Shown: in pieces, positions 31,539 through 41,300 of the stretch
Layout of the letters: each line of letters begins with the position of its first letter
How positions within the stretch are numbered: position 1 is the first letter of the stretch
Assembly: GCA_963966185.1 (NCBI GenBank)
Contig: CAWZYM010000183.1
Coordinates: forward strand, 208,501-272,500
DNA length: 64,000 bases
Direction of reading: 5' to 3'
From: Rhabditoides inermis
Taxonomy: Eukaryota; Nematoda; Chromadorea; Rhabditida; Rhabditidae
The notes under the pieces: model-generated
What the model was told of the DNA's origin: nothing
Seen by the model: only the letters and a program-made list of their open reading frames with translations
Database searches by the model: none
Program-made: the position numbers and the translations under genes

Positions 31539-33549
31539 TTTAGAAATGAAGCAGACAAGGTAGGGAAAGAACTTCGACACTTCTCACCTGCCCCTATTCC
31601 GATAGTCTCGGGTGCCGGGATGACACTGGGTCTGTCTTGTGTGAGGGTGAGGGTGGTGTTGTACCGCGGCTCGATCGAGTACGTCGACCACTTGAGCCGC
31701 ACCGGGAAGGGGGAGGAGGGGCTGAATGGAGAAATACTTATTCATTGTTTAATCCTCGAACGGTAAAGAGAGGCTGAATGGAGGGAACTTTTAGAGAGCC
31801 ATTCACTAGTTTGTTTTTCGCCACTGGTCACGTTTTCAGAAAAAAAGGTACTGTCCTGCCTTCTCCGGCAATTAATGGTTCCAGATGATTCAAGAAGCTT
31901 AGTTCACAAAACGTAACATTCAAAATCTTGTATACAAGTGGAAACACTACAAACACACTCACTCGCTCCTGGTCGTTCTTATAGTGGCTGACACGAATGG
32001 GGGTGGGACGTATTCCACGAGAGTCTGCGTGGCGTCCACGAACCTGGCAAGTGTTTATGTTGTTGTCATCTTTTTTCAAGTAATTTGTTTTATTCTAGGA
32101 ACCACAACGTCGGATGCAGAGAGTGAGGCGAAATCATGTAACATTTTCTCACTGAACGCATGATGCACGATGTGCTCTAATTAACATAGAACGATTCGCC
32201 CTTTCGCGCTGATTCCAACGGTATTTGATTTAATGGATCATGTACTCTGTAAAGTAGTGAAAATCAATAAAGACTGATATGATGACGTCATATTTCTTTG
32301 ATCAAGCCGCCATTGCCCAAAATGAATAATGAAAAGTAATGAAGTCATAAGAGACGCATTTCATCAAGTACTGATCGATTACAATCACACAAAGCGTAGC
32401 GCTACTATTATCAACGATTATATTCATAATTTAACTAATGATGACGTCATCATTGCTTTGATCTAGCCGCCCTCTGTTTCACTTTCCCTATGTAAGCGCC
32501 CGCTCAGGTGCGCGCGCGCCGCGCGGAATTAGAGCGCAATGTGAAAGATGAACCCTATGAACATTATATATTTTTGAAATCAGCTCAAAACGAACTACAT
32601 TAATGATTTTTTTGCTATACCATATGCCAACATTTGAAAATATCATTGTGGTCGCTAGTTTTATTCTGTAGTGTGGCAATTTTGTAATGCTAAAAATGTA
32701 TGGAACACGTTTCAATCGCTGAGTAAAATCGCGCCCGATCAATCAAATACAACTCGACGAGGGCATTATTGTATGAGTGACTGCTTTGATTGATAGTAGT
32801 CATATTGATTCTATGATTGTGTCTCTAGCGAGTCCTTGTCGATACTACGTAGTTTATTGTGCTTTGTTAGCCCACCCCTTGTTCTCACGTCTTATCTTCT
32901 CCGCCCGGCAGTGATAGCACAACGTCCGACGTGCCATTCACACTCACATCCAGGCGAAGAGAGGAGTCCAGCGGAATCGAGAACTGCAAAGGACCATTAC
33001 TGTACAATAACTAGATTAATAGATCTTCAAATACAAAGAGGTAGTATCTTTTTGATAATGGCTTTTGTAAATGGTAAGTCATTACTATGTGTTTATCACG
33101 GTCATTTCTAGCGTTTTTATCTGATCTTGATTTCACAGATTCTGATATAACGTGTGAATGGAAAATGAAAAGTTGTTCACATTGATTTTCAAAATGTACT
33201 CGATAGCGTTGCTGTTGTCGTCTGGTGCGTTGAACGTGCCGCTCTTTTTCAGAAAAGCGCTGACCACGACGGCTTGGTTGAACGTGGTCGCTGAAAACGT
33301 ATCTACACACATTGCAAACTATCATAATCATAATCATAATCATTATTATTATCATTATCATTATCGTTTAAACTATCATTTCATTTACTTCACCGACAAC
33401 AAAATTGTCAAGATGCTTAACGTGATAACTTTCACGTTGTTTCTGAAACGTATCCACAAACCTTCTGGTTCCCTGAATGCGAACGTGAGGAATACAGCTA
33501 TGGATATGATGAGTATGACTAGGATGGCGATGCAGTGGCATCGTTCCAT
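27962..33549 (-). CDS. CUB-like extracellular protein with N-terminal membrane segment and C-terminal GPI-type tail
   Basis: Fifteen exons in phase: 33549-33462, 33290-33181, 32983-32889, 32043-31963, 31721-31588, 31488-31412, 31049-30949, 30612-30491, 30320-30172, 30108-30038, 29343-29259, 29114-29075, 28825-28712, 28323-28139 and 28057-27962 (TGA). The last acceptor could instead be at 28084, adding nine residues. The product has about 515 residues. It starts with a hydrophobic segment (residues 6-25, CIAILVILIISIAVFLTFAF) and ends with HLLSLTAILLVIAAYL, like a GPI-attachment signal. The C-terminal 140 residues have a CUB-like pattern: STGTLTNRNWPWPDD, YSMTIRNY, VVSLSFAHL, LHVFFFSNYHPTGEVRFSAY. 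An upstream part (SIPLDSSLRLDVSVNGTSDV, FPVRLKWSTYSIEP) may be another copy. There are many N-x-S/T sites. A cell-surface role is likely; partner and process are unknown. Confidence 0.75.
29655..29840 (+). repeat. LINE 3'-end fragment with ATTG tail
   Basis: Resembles 1-290 (GGAGACCCCGGAGC, GATTATCGATCAAGTATCG) and ends CCGGATAACC plus seven ATTG/TGATTGA units (29796-29836). It is a 5'-truncated LINE end in an intron of the CUB-like gene. Confidence 0.55.
32430..32545. repeat. Dispersed repeat with TGATGACGTCATCA core (copy 1)
   Basis: ATGATGACGTCATCATT, then GATCTAGCCGCC, a GTGCGCGCGCGCC stretch, CGCGGAATT and GAACATTATATATTT. The same order of words occurs at 55232-55375 in the first protease gene. 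It is a diverged transposon copy within an intron of the CUB-like gene. Confidence 0.6.
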
Positions 33550-33611
33550 GGCGAGTGAACGCCGGCAGGGCAGTGATATGAAACCGTTTGATCAACGCTG
33601 ACTCTCCTGGC

Positions 33612-33614
33612 GCT

Positions 33615-33693
<79 letters not shown>
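33612..33693. repeat. GA microsatellite upstream of the CUB-like gene
   Basis: An 82-bp GA repeat on the plus strand (TC on the gene's strand), 63 bp upstream of the start codon. CTCTCTCAG at its gene-proximal end could act as a splice acceptor for the 5' UTR. Confidence 0.9.
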
Positions 33694-33697
<4 letters not shown>

Positions 33698-34099
33698 AAG
33701 TGCAGTGGGGGTGTAAGTAACCGAGCAAACGCAGACAGCGCGCCCGCCGGAGAGAGCGGCAGACAAAAAGCGATTAGATTGTCTAATCGCAGACGATTAC
33801 AGTTGTTCGAATTTTGCCCGCACTGTGTGTGTTTTTTCCGTCGGCATGAACTTTTTACGACTGCCGTGAAATCCATATTTGGGCGTTCATTCACGCCGGA
33901 GAAAAGGTCATTATCAATCATGGTCGGGAGACGGAAAGGGAACACCCCCCTTCACTGAAAGGTATTTGATGAATGGGAAAAATCATCGCGATCGACCGTA
34001 AACAAATCGTCACTTTTCACGACTTTTTCTCAAATGAGATTCATCAGAGAAAATTATGCACAATGTCAATAGCGGATATTTTGGAAGCGTAGGTAATCA

Positions 34100-34212
34100 G
34101 CAAACCGTATAAAGTCGTCTGGGAACGATGTGTGATCATTCCACGATGCGTGCCTGTCTCCTGCTTCTCTGATCGGCGGTGCCACGGCGGCACTTTCCAT
34201 GCAGCGTGTACA
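34100..34212 (+). pseudogene. Broken duplicate of the promoter and first exon of the secreted Ig-like gene
   Basis: 34105-34212 matches the reverse complement of the 26.8-26.9 kb region, including the TATAAAGTCG box, GTGTGATCATTCCACGATGC and the signal-peptide exon. Four bases (GCTC in the intact copy) are missing after codon 8, so the frame reads MRACLLLL then stop. The exon 1 donor (CAG|GTCTC) is still there, but no later exons follow. The copy lies upstream of the CUB-like gene, on the opposite strand to the intact one. Confidence 0.88.
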
Positions 34213-34763
34213 GGTCTCTCTCTATGGGTATGTCTCTCTTGTTTTTTGCCGCCAAACATAAAGCGAACTGTTCGCGGATTGACCATTCTACGAATTATCA
34301 GAGAAGTACTTAGTGGATAGTTGCTTTATTCTGCGCGACTGTCGGATCTACCACGATCTTTCAGTCGCTGAAAGGTCACAACACTGATATACTGATGTTC
34401 GAAGACAGAAGAGGGGCGAGAGAGTGACAAGAACATAAAACGACTCGTAGTTGAGAGATTATGCGGGTATATCAACACATAATACATATATTATTGCTAT
34501 GGTCTTCTCGGAAGACTCGGAAGAGGGATATGAGGACTGAAAGTCTCATGGTTCCGGAGGGGAGAGGAAGAGATTGACATCTAAAGGTCAGTCTCTTTTC
34601 GACTGACCGCTACTCAAAGCATCTCGACTCCGCTTCCGCCACTACAGGTGCTGCCGCGGCTGTGACCGGCCGAGCAGGTGGAGGGAGTGCGGGAGGGAAG
34701 GCGGGAGGGGGGGCGCGAGCGCGGCACACAGTGCACCTGCAATTCAACGGCGATCTGGCCTGT

Positions 34764-34895
34764 GGATGACTAGTAGGAAACTAGCTCGCACGAATTTTTC
34801 CTACTAGGAAACTAGTCTAATTTTTCACTACTAGGAAACTAGTTCAAAAACTAGTAGAAAAATTTCCTAGTAGTTTCCTAGTAGTTTTTTTCAAA
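34764..34895. repeat. CTAGTAGGAAACTAG palindrome block (left)
   Basis: At least five copies in both orientations of CTACTAGGAAACTAGT/ACTAGTTTCCTAGTAG. A matching block lies at 36950-37135. The two could be the inverted ends of one large foldback element of about 2.4 kb. The 100 bases before it (34640-34740) are GC-rich and may belong to the decayed locus. Confidence 0.6.
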
Positions 34896-35190
34896 ATGGT
34901 CCCACCACGATTTGTAAGATTACTGTATATGAGAGCAACAATTCGTATTGTTTGACGAAAAAGTAATTGTTTTTGTTTTTTATTGTTTTTATTGTTGTTT
35001 TGAAATGTTTTTTTAATTGTTTGCGTTTATCGTGATAGCAGAGCATGGGTGTTTATTCTAGTCGACCTCATCATCGTCATGCACATCTATAGTCGGATTG
35101 GATCCTATATGCCATCCGTGACATTTCACATGTTGTGCAGTTTCGTGCAACACAACGTGTATGTCTTCAAATATCCAAAACGCTTTGTGA

Positions 35191-35264
35191 GAGGGAATCG
35201 AACCCTTGGTCAGCTCGCAACGATAGCGCGCTGGCGGCGCGCTCTACCATTGCGCCAATGAGGC
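35191..35264 (-). other. tRNA-like module in element A (left)
   Basis: Minus strand: begins GCCTCATTGGCGCAATGGT, has B-box GGGTTCGATTCCC 74 nt span. D-arm and T-arm can be drawn; the acceptor stem does not close, so aminoacylation is unlikely. It may drive pol III transcription outward into the left arm. Confidence 0.6.
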
Positions 35265-35378
35265 TCATACTGAGGGGTCATTGAATTTAGCAGATATGTT
35301 TGCTCGTTATCTCTCATCATTGTACACTGAAGAGGCCAGTGGAGCTAAACGAGCTCTCTCTTCGATATCTTAACCACT

Positions 35379-35452
35379 GCCTCTATGGCGCAGTGGTAGT
35401 GTGCGCCGCCAGCGCACAATCGCTGCGGCCTGTCCACGGGTTCGATTCCTAC
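35379..35452 (+). other. tRNA-like module in element A (right)
   Basis: Plus strand: begins GCCTCTATGGCGCAGTGGT, with B-box GGGTTCGATTCC. A paired GCCGC/GCGGC could form an anticodon-type stem with an enlarged loop of about 15 nt. Transcription would run outward into the right arm. Confidence 0.6.
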
Positions 35453-35838
35453 AAATGGAAGCGTTTTGGATATTTGATGACATACATGTTGTGCTGCACA
35501 AAACTGCACAACATGTGAAATGTCACGGATGGCATATAGGATCCAATCAGACTATATCTTTCCCGATTATGTTGTTGCTAACCTATCAGATAAAAGCGCA
35601 CTTTATCTTTTACATCGTCACATTTCTCTTCCATCTTTTTCTTATTCATCTTCACGTTCATCATCTTATTTTGTTCACTTATATTTCCCGGTATCTATTG
35701 ATTCGTAATCATTCCCGATCTGATTTTTACTGATTCTTCTTATTGTTCCATTGTTCGCTTGCTAACTTTTTACTCACAATATATAGCTCTTAAATAATTG
35801 TTCGTTAGTCAACTTTTGCACAAATTGTGTGATTACAG

Positions 35839-36858
35839 GTGTTCCGCGAGCTGGCCGAACATGTGTCGCGCGTGTTGGTGCACGGACTTCAAGCAGGCTA
35901 AGTGAGGATTTTGATTGTATTTCACTCCGCTTACTCGCTTTGAAAATTCGATTTTTATCAAATACTTTTCGTGAAAACGTTAGAAGATAGTAGCGACAGT
36001 ATGTAAATGTATAGGTTCTGTATACACATTGTATCATTGTATTGTTACAATTTCAGGTGACGTGCCGCAATGTGGAGAGCGGACACCGACACGTCTTAGC
36101 TGTGCCTTCTCACTGAGCAAGGTGAGAATTGTGCACTATAGTGGCCGTGTGTGGTAGAGCGTCGCCTGTGGATCTGACACCTGCGTACGTTCAGCGAGAT
36201 TCATGATATCGGGTATTGTATTGACAGCGTGACAACCAAATTAGGCTGTCATGAGGTTGCTAGTTTGGTAGGTTAGAGGTATTCGCAAACAGTTAAGCTT
36301 TTGATGATTGCTGATTGGTTTTGAATGTTCTCTTTGAGGCGACTCGCTCGGTGGCGTGGCGATCGACGTCATGTAGTCGATCGGCTAGTCTGAGGCGCAC
36401 GCCAAGCTCCATCTCAGGTGAGGGGTAAAGAACTGATTCAGTGTGCGGTGATGTGAATTCATTTATATTACGTCTTGAATACGTCTCAGTTTCTTGAATA
36501 CGTCTATAATACGTCTCAGTTTCGTTTATGTGACGTACTGTTGAATGATGTTTACATAACGTGTTTCAGGTCGTATGTGAACGGTAACGGTGACCCGAGT
36601 GCTTAGTCTTCACTGAGAAGGCGGCCGTCGTGCGCTACACGAGGAAGAACTTCTGGAATTCATCTTTCAAGACAACCCACTCCATTTGGACTTTCTCTTA
36701 ATTGTTCTCAAGCAACTCGTCAAGCAGTAGATGACCTACGTTGTTATGATACTGTTTTTATGACCTGCGATGTGGTTTTATTCCTGTAAAGTGTTTAATA
36801 TCAGTAAATTGAATGTTTGATATGTTCACTCGTTGTGCTCTGTTGGTGACATAATAAA
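35839..36858 (+). pseudogene. Decayed multi-exon locus (unrecognised)
   Basis: Four GC-rich exon-like blocks keep plausible splice borders: 35839-35901, 36057-36121, about 36345-36417 and 36570 to about 36735. AATAAA follows at 36853-36858. One frame reads protein-like pieces (VFRELAEHVSRVLVHGLQAG, VTCRNVESGHRHVLAVPSH, GDSLGGVAIDVM, SEAHAKLHLR, TEKAAVVRYTRKNFWN), but nearly every block is cut by TAA, TGA or TAG. A second frame is open in the first three blocks but has only low-complexity Arg/Ser/Thr content. I do not recognise the ancestor. It could also be a lineage-specific short gene or non-coding RNA. Confidence 0.35.
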
Positions 36859-36949
36859 TTTGTTTGTTCATTCAAAGTTGTTATTGTGGTCCGATTTCAT
36901 ACAAATGACGAAGCGAGCCCTAATTTTCGATTTGGTATGCCAGTTTATT

Positions 36950-37135
36950 TTCCTACTATTTTTTCAACAAAAAAACTACTAGTAAACTAGTTCACTATTT
37001 TCCTACTAGTTTTTTCAACAAAAAAACTACTAGTAAACTAGTCACTATCGTAACTAGCCGCCGACTAATTTACCACCTCACTAGTAGGAAACTAGCTCGT
37101 TTCCTAGTAGTTTTTCGACTAGTTTCCTACTAGTC
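36950..37135. repeat. CTAGTAGGAAACTAG palindrome block (right)
   Basis: Contains two tandem copies of a unit of about 60 bp (TTTTCCTACTA..., CAACAAAAAAACTACTAG, TAAACTAGT) and then the same CTAGTAGGAAACTAG palindromes as 34764-34895. It lies between the decayed locus and the potassium-channel 3' end. Confidence 0.6.
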
Positions 37136-37140
37136 GTGAC

Positions 37141-37375
37141 TGAGCCGAGATGTTTAAGTAGCGCTCGGTCTCTTCGAAACTCCCTTCGATACTGACTCAG
37201 AAACGCTTTCGAAACACGACCAAACAGCGTGTGCCGAAGGCGCTTCAAAGGGGCTGCTTCGAAGAGACTGACCACACCTTTATGTAGATGTAAAGGTGTG
37301 GTCAGTCTTTTTATGTATACCTTTATGTAGAAGTGGTTCACGTGAATCCACAGGCGACTGTGAACAGTGTTTTTT
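37141..37375. repeat. Dispersed repeat with AGACTGACCACACCTTTA hairpin
   Basis: AGACTGACCACACCTTTA and its inverted copy lie 6-8 bases apart at 37268-37312. Related words occur at 30700-30770 (same hairpin arm and the GTGGATTCACGT end), 61700-61795, 34575-34605 and 4655-4690. It is a short DNA-transposon-like family; this copy is downstream of the channel gene. Confidence 0.55.
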
Positions 37376-37488
37376 TAATGTTCAGAACTCAGATACCGAA
37401 CTCACGATCAGCTTTTCGCATCCACGCAAAGCCCTATTCCAACGCATGTGAAACGTATGCGTTTGCATCTTTTGAATAGTTGCTCAGT

Positions 37489-37494
37489 TTTATT
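37489..37494 (-). terminator. Poly(A) signal of the potassium-channel gene
   Basis: AATAAA on the minus strand, 18 nt after the proposed TAA at 37514-37512. Confidence 0.6.
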
Positions 37495-37511
37495 ATTACA
37501 AGTATATTTCG

Positions 37512-38331
37512 TTATACCACTGTAATGGTACGTGTGATACATCATATCTCACCTGTGCGGACCCGTTTACAGTGCCGTTCTGTCGAGAGATTGAGAGTAT
37601 GGTCGGCTCACCAGATGAGGCCAGCGACTTCTCTGAAACTACAATGCGTTTCAACGGATAGATATACTAATTTCAGCATGATTGATGGTAATCAAGAACA
37701 GATGAATGTTTTTTTTTTAAATCAAGCTGCCGACTGGTCCACGACACGTCTCTGTACGAGGCAGGTTATGAATAGTACGATAAACATATGAATAGTGCGT
37801 TTCGTAGAATTCAGTTCGACTTAGTGTGGTTTAATAGACATAACCAAAATGGTATCCCACCGGAAGTGCAGCTCGTCTTCCTCTCGTTGCTACTGCCAGA
37901 GTCCTGCTTGGTGAGCGGCGTCGACTCGGGCACTGAACAAACGATAAGAAGACTGGCATGCATTAAACAGTAATGTCAGTTTCTTCAAAACGTCCGCACA
38001 CTTCAGTATTGTTTTCTTGAAGACATTTCTGCCTTCTAGGCACTGCCTACTCACGAAGGACAGGAAAATGCACGGGGACATTCAGGAAATTAAGTCTGAC
38101 TGATTGACACACCATCTACTACTACTTCCGAGATTAATGATCAATGTTTGCCAATAATAAGCAAAAACGTGCACACCAACGGGATCTTCTTTCAACGAGC
38201 AATGGCCGGACCACCCACCGTCCTGAATGAGGGCGTTCCGGCGCACCGTCGGGTTCACTCCCTCCAACACCTGCGCGTGGCGGCGCACTTGCAGACGGAT
38301 CTGGGAGGATTGTACCTCTCTCTCTCTCTCC

Positions 38332-38371
<40 letters not shown>

Positions 38372-41300
38372 TGTTCCGCTGGCAGGACCCGTCTCCTCTT
38401 CTTTGGCAGTTTGTCCCTCGCTTGCGTATGCGAGTAGAACATTGCAAAGTTCGACACAATCACCTAAACATTTGCGTTTTCCATTGTTTTTTTTTCAATT
38501 AATTCAACTCTGATATCATATACATACGTTTCAAATCACCAAATCACAAAATCAATGAGTCTTCCTTATATTTTCTAAGCGATTCATTCAATTTATGTAA
38601 TTCATACGGCATAGAAATTACTTATTATCAGAATCAATCTGCTTCAAATTTTCATAAGCTTGGTTCACCAACCGGCACAGGGAATACTCACATTATTATA
38701 TGATCCAATCTCATTTTCATGAACTAGTTTTACTCACAAAAGAGGGAATATGTACTTTTTTATCGGATTCATTTAGTTTGACATTCCCATCTGTTCACTG
38801 ACCGGCACATGAAATACTTTATTATCAGTTCGTTTCTAAGTTCCCATCTGTTCACTGACCGGCACGAGGACTACTCTATTTTCAGAATCAATCTGCTTCT
38901 CATTTTCATGAACTGATTTTAATCAGAGGCACAGGGATTACTTTATAATCAAAATAGATATTTTCTACATAAATGTACAACTGACCGGCACAGGGAGGGC
39001 GATGGTGAGTACTCCCATGACTGCGCAGAGAGATCCGACGAGGCGACCGAACGACGTGTGCGGGGTCATGTCACCGTAGCCCACCTGCAGGTTACATTAT
39101 GCCAACTTCCAGTCCATTTCGATTCCCCACTGTTTGTAAGCACCCATGTGGAATACGATGTGGCTAATTTGAACTGTCAGGTCACCGATCACACGTACCC
39201 GCTACTGTTCACTACTGACTAGTGTTATGTTTTCACCGTATTAGAGATGAAAGGATGAAACTCTGGAAAACATAAATGTGTGAAATTGGAACATAATTTC
39301 AATAGAATTTAATTATCGTTTCAAACTTCAATTTTGAAAATCAAAATTCAAAATCAAACATACGACTAACCGTAGTCATCGTACAAATTGCCCACCACAA
39401 ACCGAGTGGTATCGATTGGAACTGATTATCGGGGTTCATCTGAAAGATATTTATTGATTTTGGAACAGTTTTAAGATTAAAAAAAAATCTCTCACCTCCA
39501 TTTTCTCCGCGTAATACACCATTGCAGCAAATATGACAATACCCAGAATAAGGAAGAAGACAAGCAGAATCAACTCCTGAAAATCGATTGATTATTGTTT
39601 CAACGACTACAAAAACTCACCTTGGCAGATGCGCGGAATGTGTGAATCAAGATTTGCAAGCCTCTGGAAAATATGTTTCATATTATGGATATGATCAGAA
39701 AGAAATAAACACGAGTGGAACAGGAAGTATACAATACAGTGAGTCCCTTGTAAAAGTATGTTTAAACAAACAACAAAATAAATGATACGTTGCACACGCA
39801 TGAAAACGGAATAAAACGACAATAGTAAAAATAGACAACACCTGTGATGTTGAGTGAGCTTGAACAGTCGGAATATCCTTATCATTGATAGGAACTCGAC
39901 GACGTCCTTTGGAGCATCGTCCACTAGGCGAACTAGGATGGCGTCCAAGTAGAACGACAGAGTCGCCACCTGGAAACATTACATTCGGTTTCATGTACGT
40001 TTCACAAGTGTATCAGAACCGGGAGAGCCACATAGATTTCAATGGTCGTACCGTCTTTGAAAAATTAATAAAAAAAAGTTGCTACCAGATCAATAGTGTT
40101 GATGGGAGACGTGAGGAATCGGAACTTGGATGGACAGAAGATGAATCGGACGACGATCTCGAATGTGAACCACATATTGCAGATGAACTCGATCTGAAGA
40201 TGAGAATACGTTTCAGATACAGATCTTGAGATCGATATTTGCCTCAATACGCATCGCTACAACCTGCATACTGTGCTTATAATTGCTTTCGTTAGATTTT
40301 ACTAAAACTTCATTTAAAAAAAAACATGAACTATAACATCAATCTTAATGTCAGCAACTTGCCTGCGGAAATACATGGTGCGGCTCGGTCGACTGTCGCG
40401 TTACGCCGATGATTTGAGTGCCATTCACAATCTGCAACGAATGTAGTCAGTTTAATGCTCGCAATAAGTTGCGCGCAGTGAGGTAGATCAGAGGAAGACG
40501 GAGAATCAGCTCTCGGCCATAGCGCGCAAAACAAGAGAGGCAGACGGTTTTGGCACCGTGTTTCGAACTGCAAGCGAGGTAGATCGAAAACTATCGCTCT
40601 GGCGCCGAGTATAGTCAGTTAACGTTTGCTCCATCAACTCACATCTATCCTCTTATTCAACACCGGTATCCGGAAGCTCTGATGCGTTTTCAGGCAGAAA
40701 GACACGATGGAAATGACGATGAAAGCAACAGAGACACCCGCGATAAACTGAAAAAGAAAAGAATACTATGAATCCCCTTTGCTGAATTTTTGTCGTTTTC
40801 TATGTAGATGTTGACTTCATCAGTGGTTTCTTCACAAGTGTTGCTATAAATGGGTTGTAGGCTTGCAACACTCAAGTGTTTCTCACTTTGGCAGCTTTTG
40901 AAGAATACGGCTCATCGAATAGAGCCCATATCCGCGGCTTGTAGTACATCCAGCGAGTGCGCTTGCCCTGTAAATGCAAATGTAAACAAACAAACAAGTA
41001 AACAAACAAACAAACACACCTGGAAAAAGTCCTCTTCCCATCCGAACTTCTTCATCGTGTCCTGTTCTCTCAGCTGCGGGTCCTCCTCTGTGTCCGCGTC
41101 CATTCTATCCAGAACGGCCAGGGTTTCTTGCGTGTCCCTGAAAGAGTTATCATTCATGCACATCATAATAGTTTTTTTTGTTCATTTGAATTTTATTTGA
41201 ATCTAGTTTCGAAACGATTTCTGTTCGTTGTAATTGTTTTGTGATTATACATTATTTGACGTGAAACCAACAAACCAACCTCATTACAATACAATGATCA

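Larger units (their letters stand above)
35088..35556. mobile_element. Foldback element A with two outward-facing tRNA-like modules
   Basis: The ends are TATAGTCGGATTGGATCC and its inverted copy, and the arms (about 100 bp) are almost perfect reverse complements (CACATGTTGTGCAGTTT, CAAATATCCAAAACGCTT). Each arm runs into a tRNA-like module: minus strand 35191-35264 and plus strand 35379-35452. Each has an A-box-like TGGCGCAGTGGTAG/TGGCGCAATGGTAG and a B-box GGTTCGATTCC. The modules themselves are homologous, so nearly the whole 469-bp element is one long palindrome with a loop of about 110 bp. A 468-bp copy lies at 41707-42174 in the other orientation. Confidence 0.85.
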
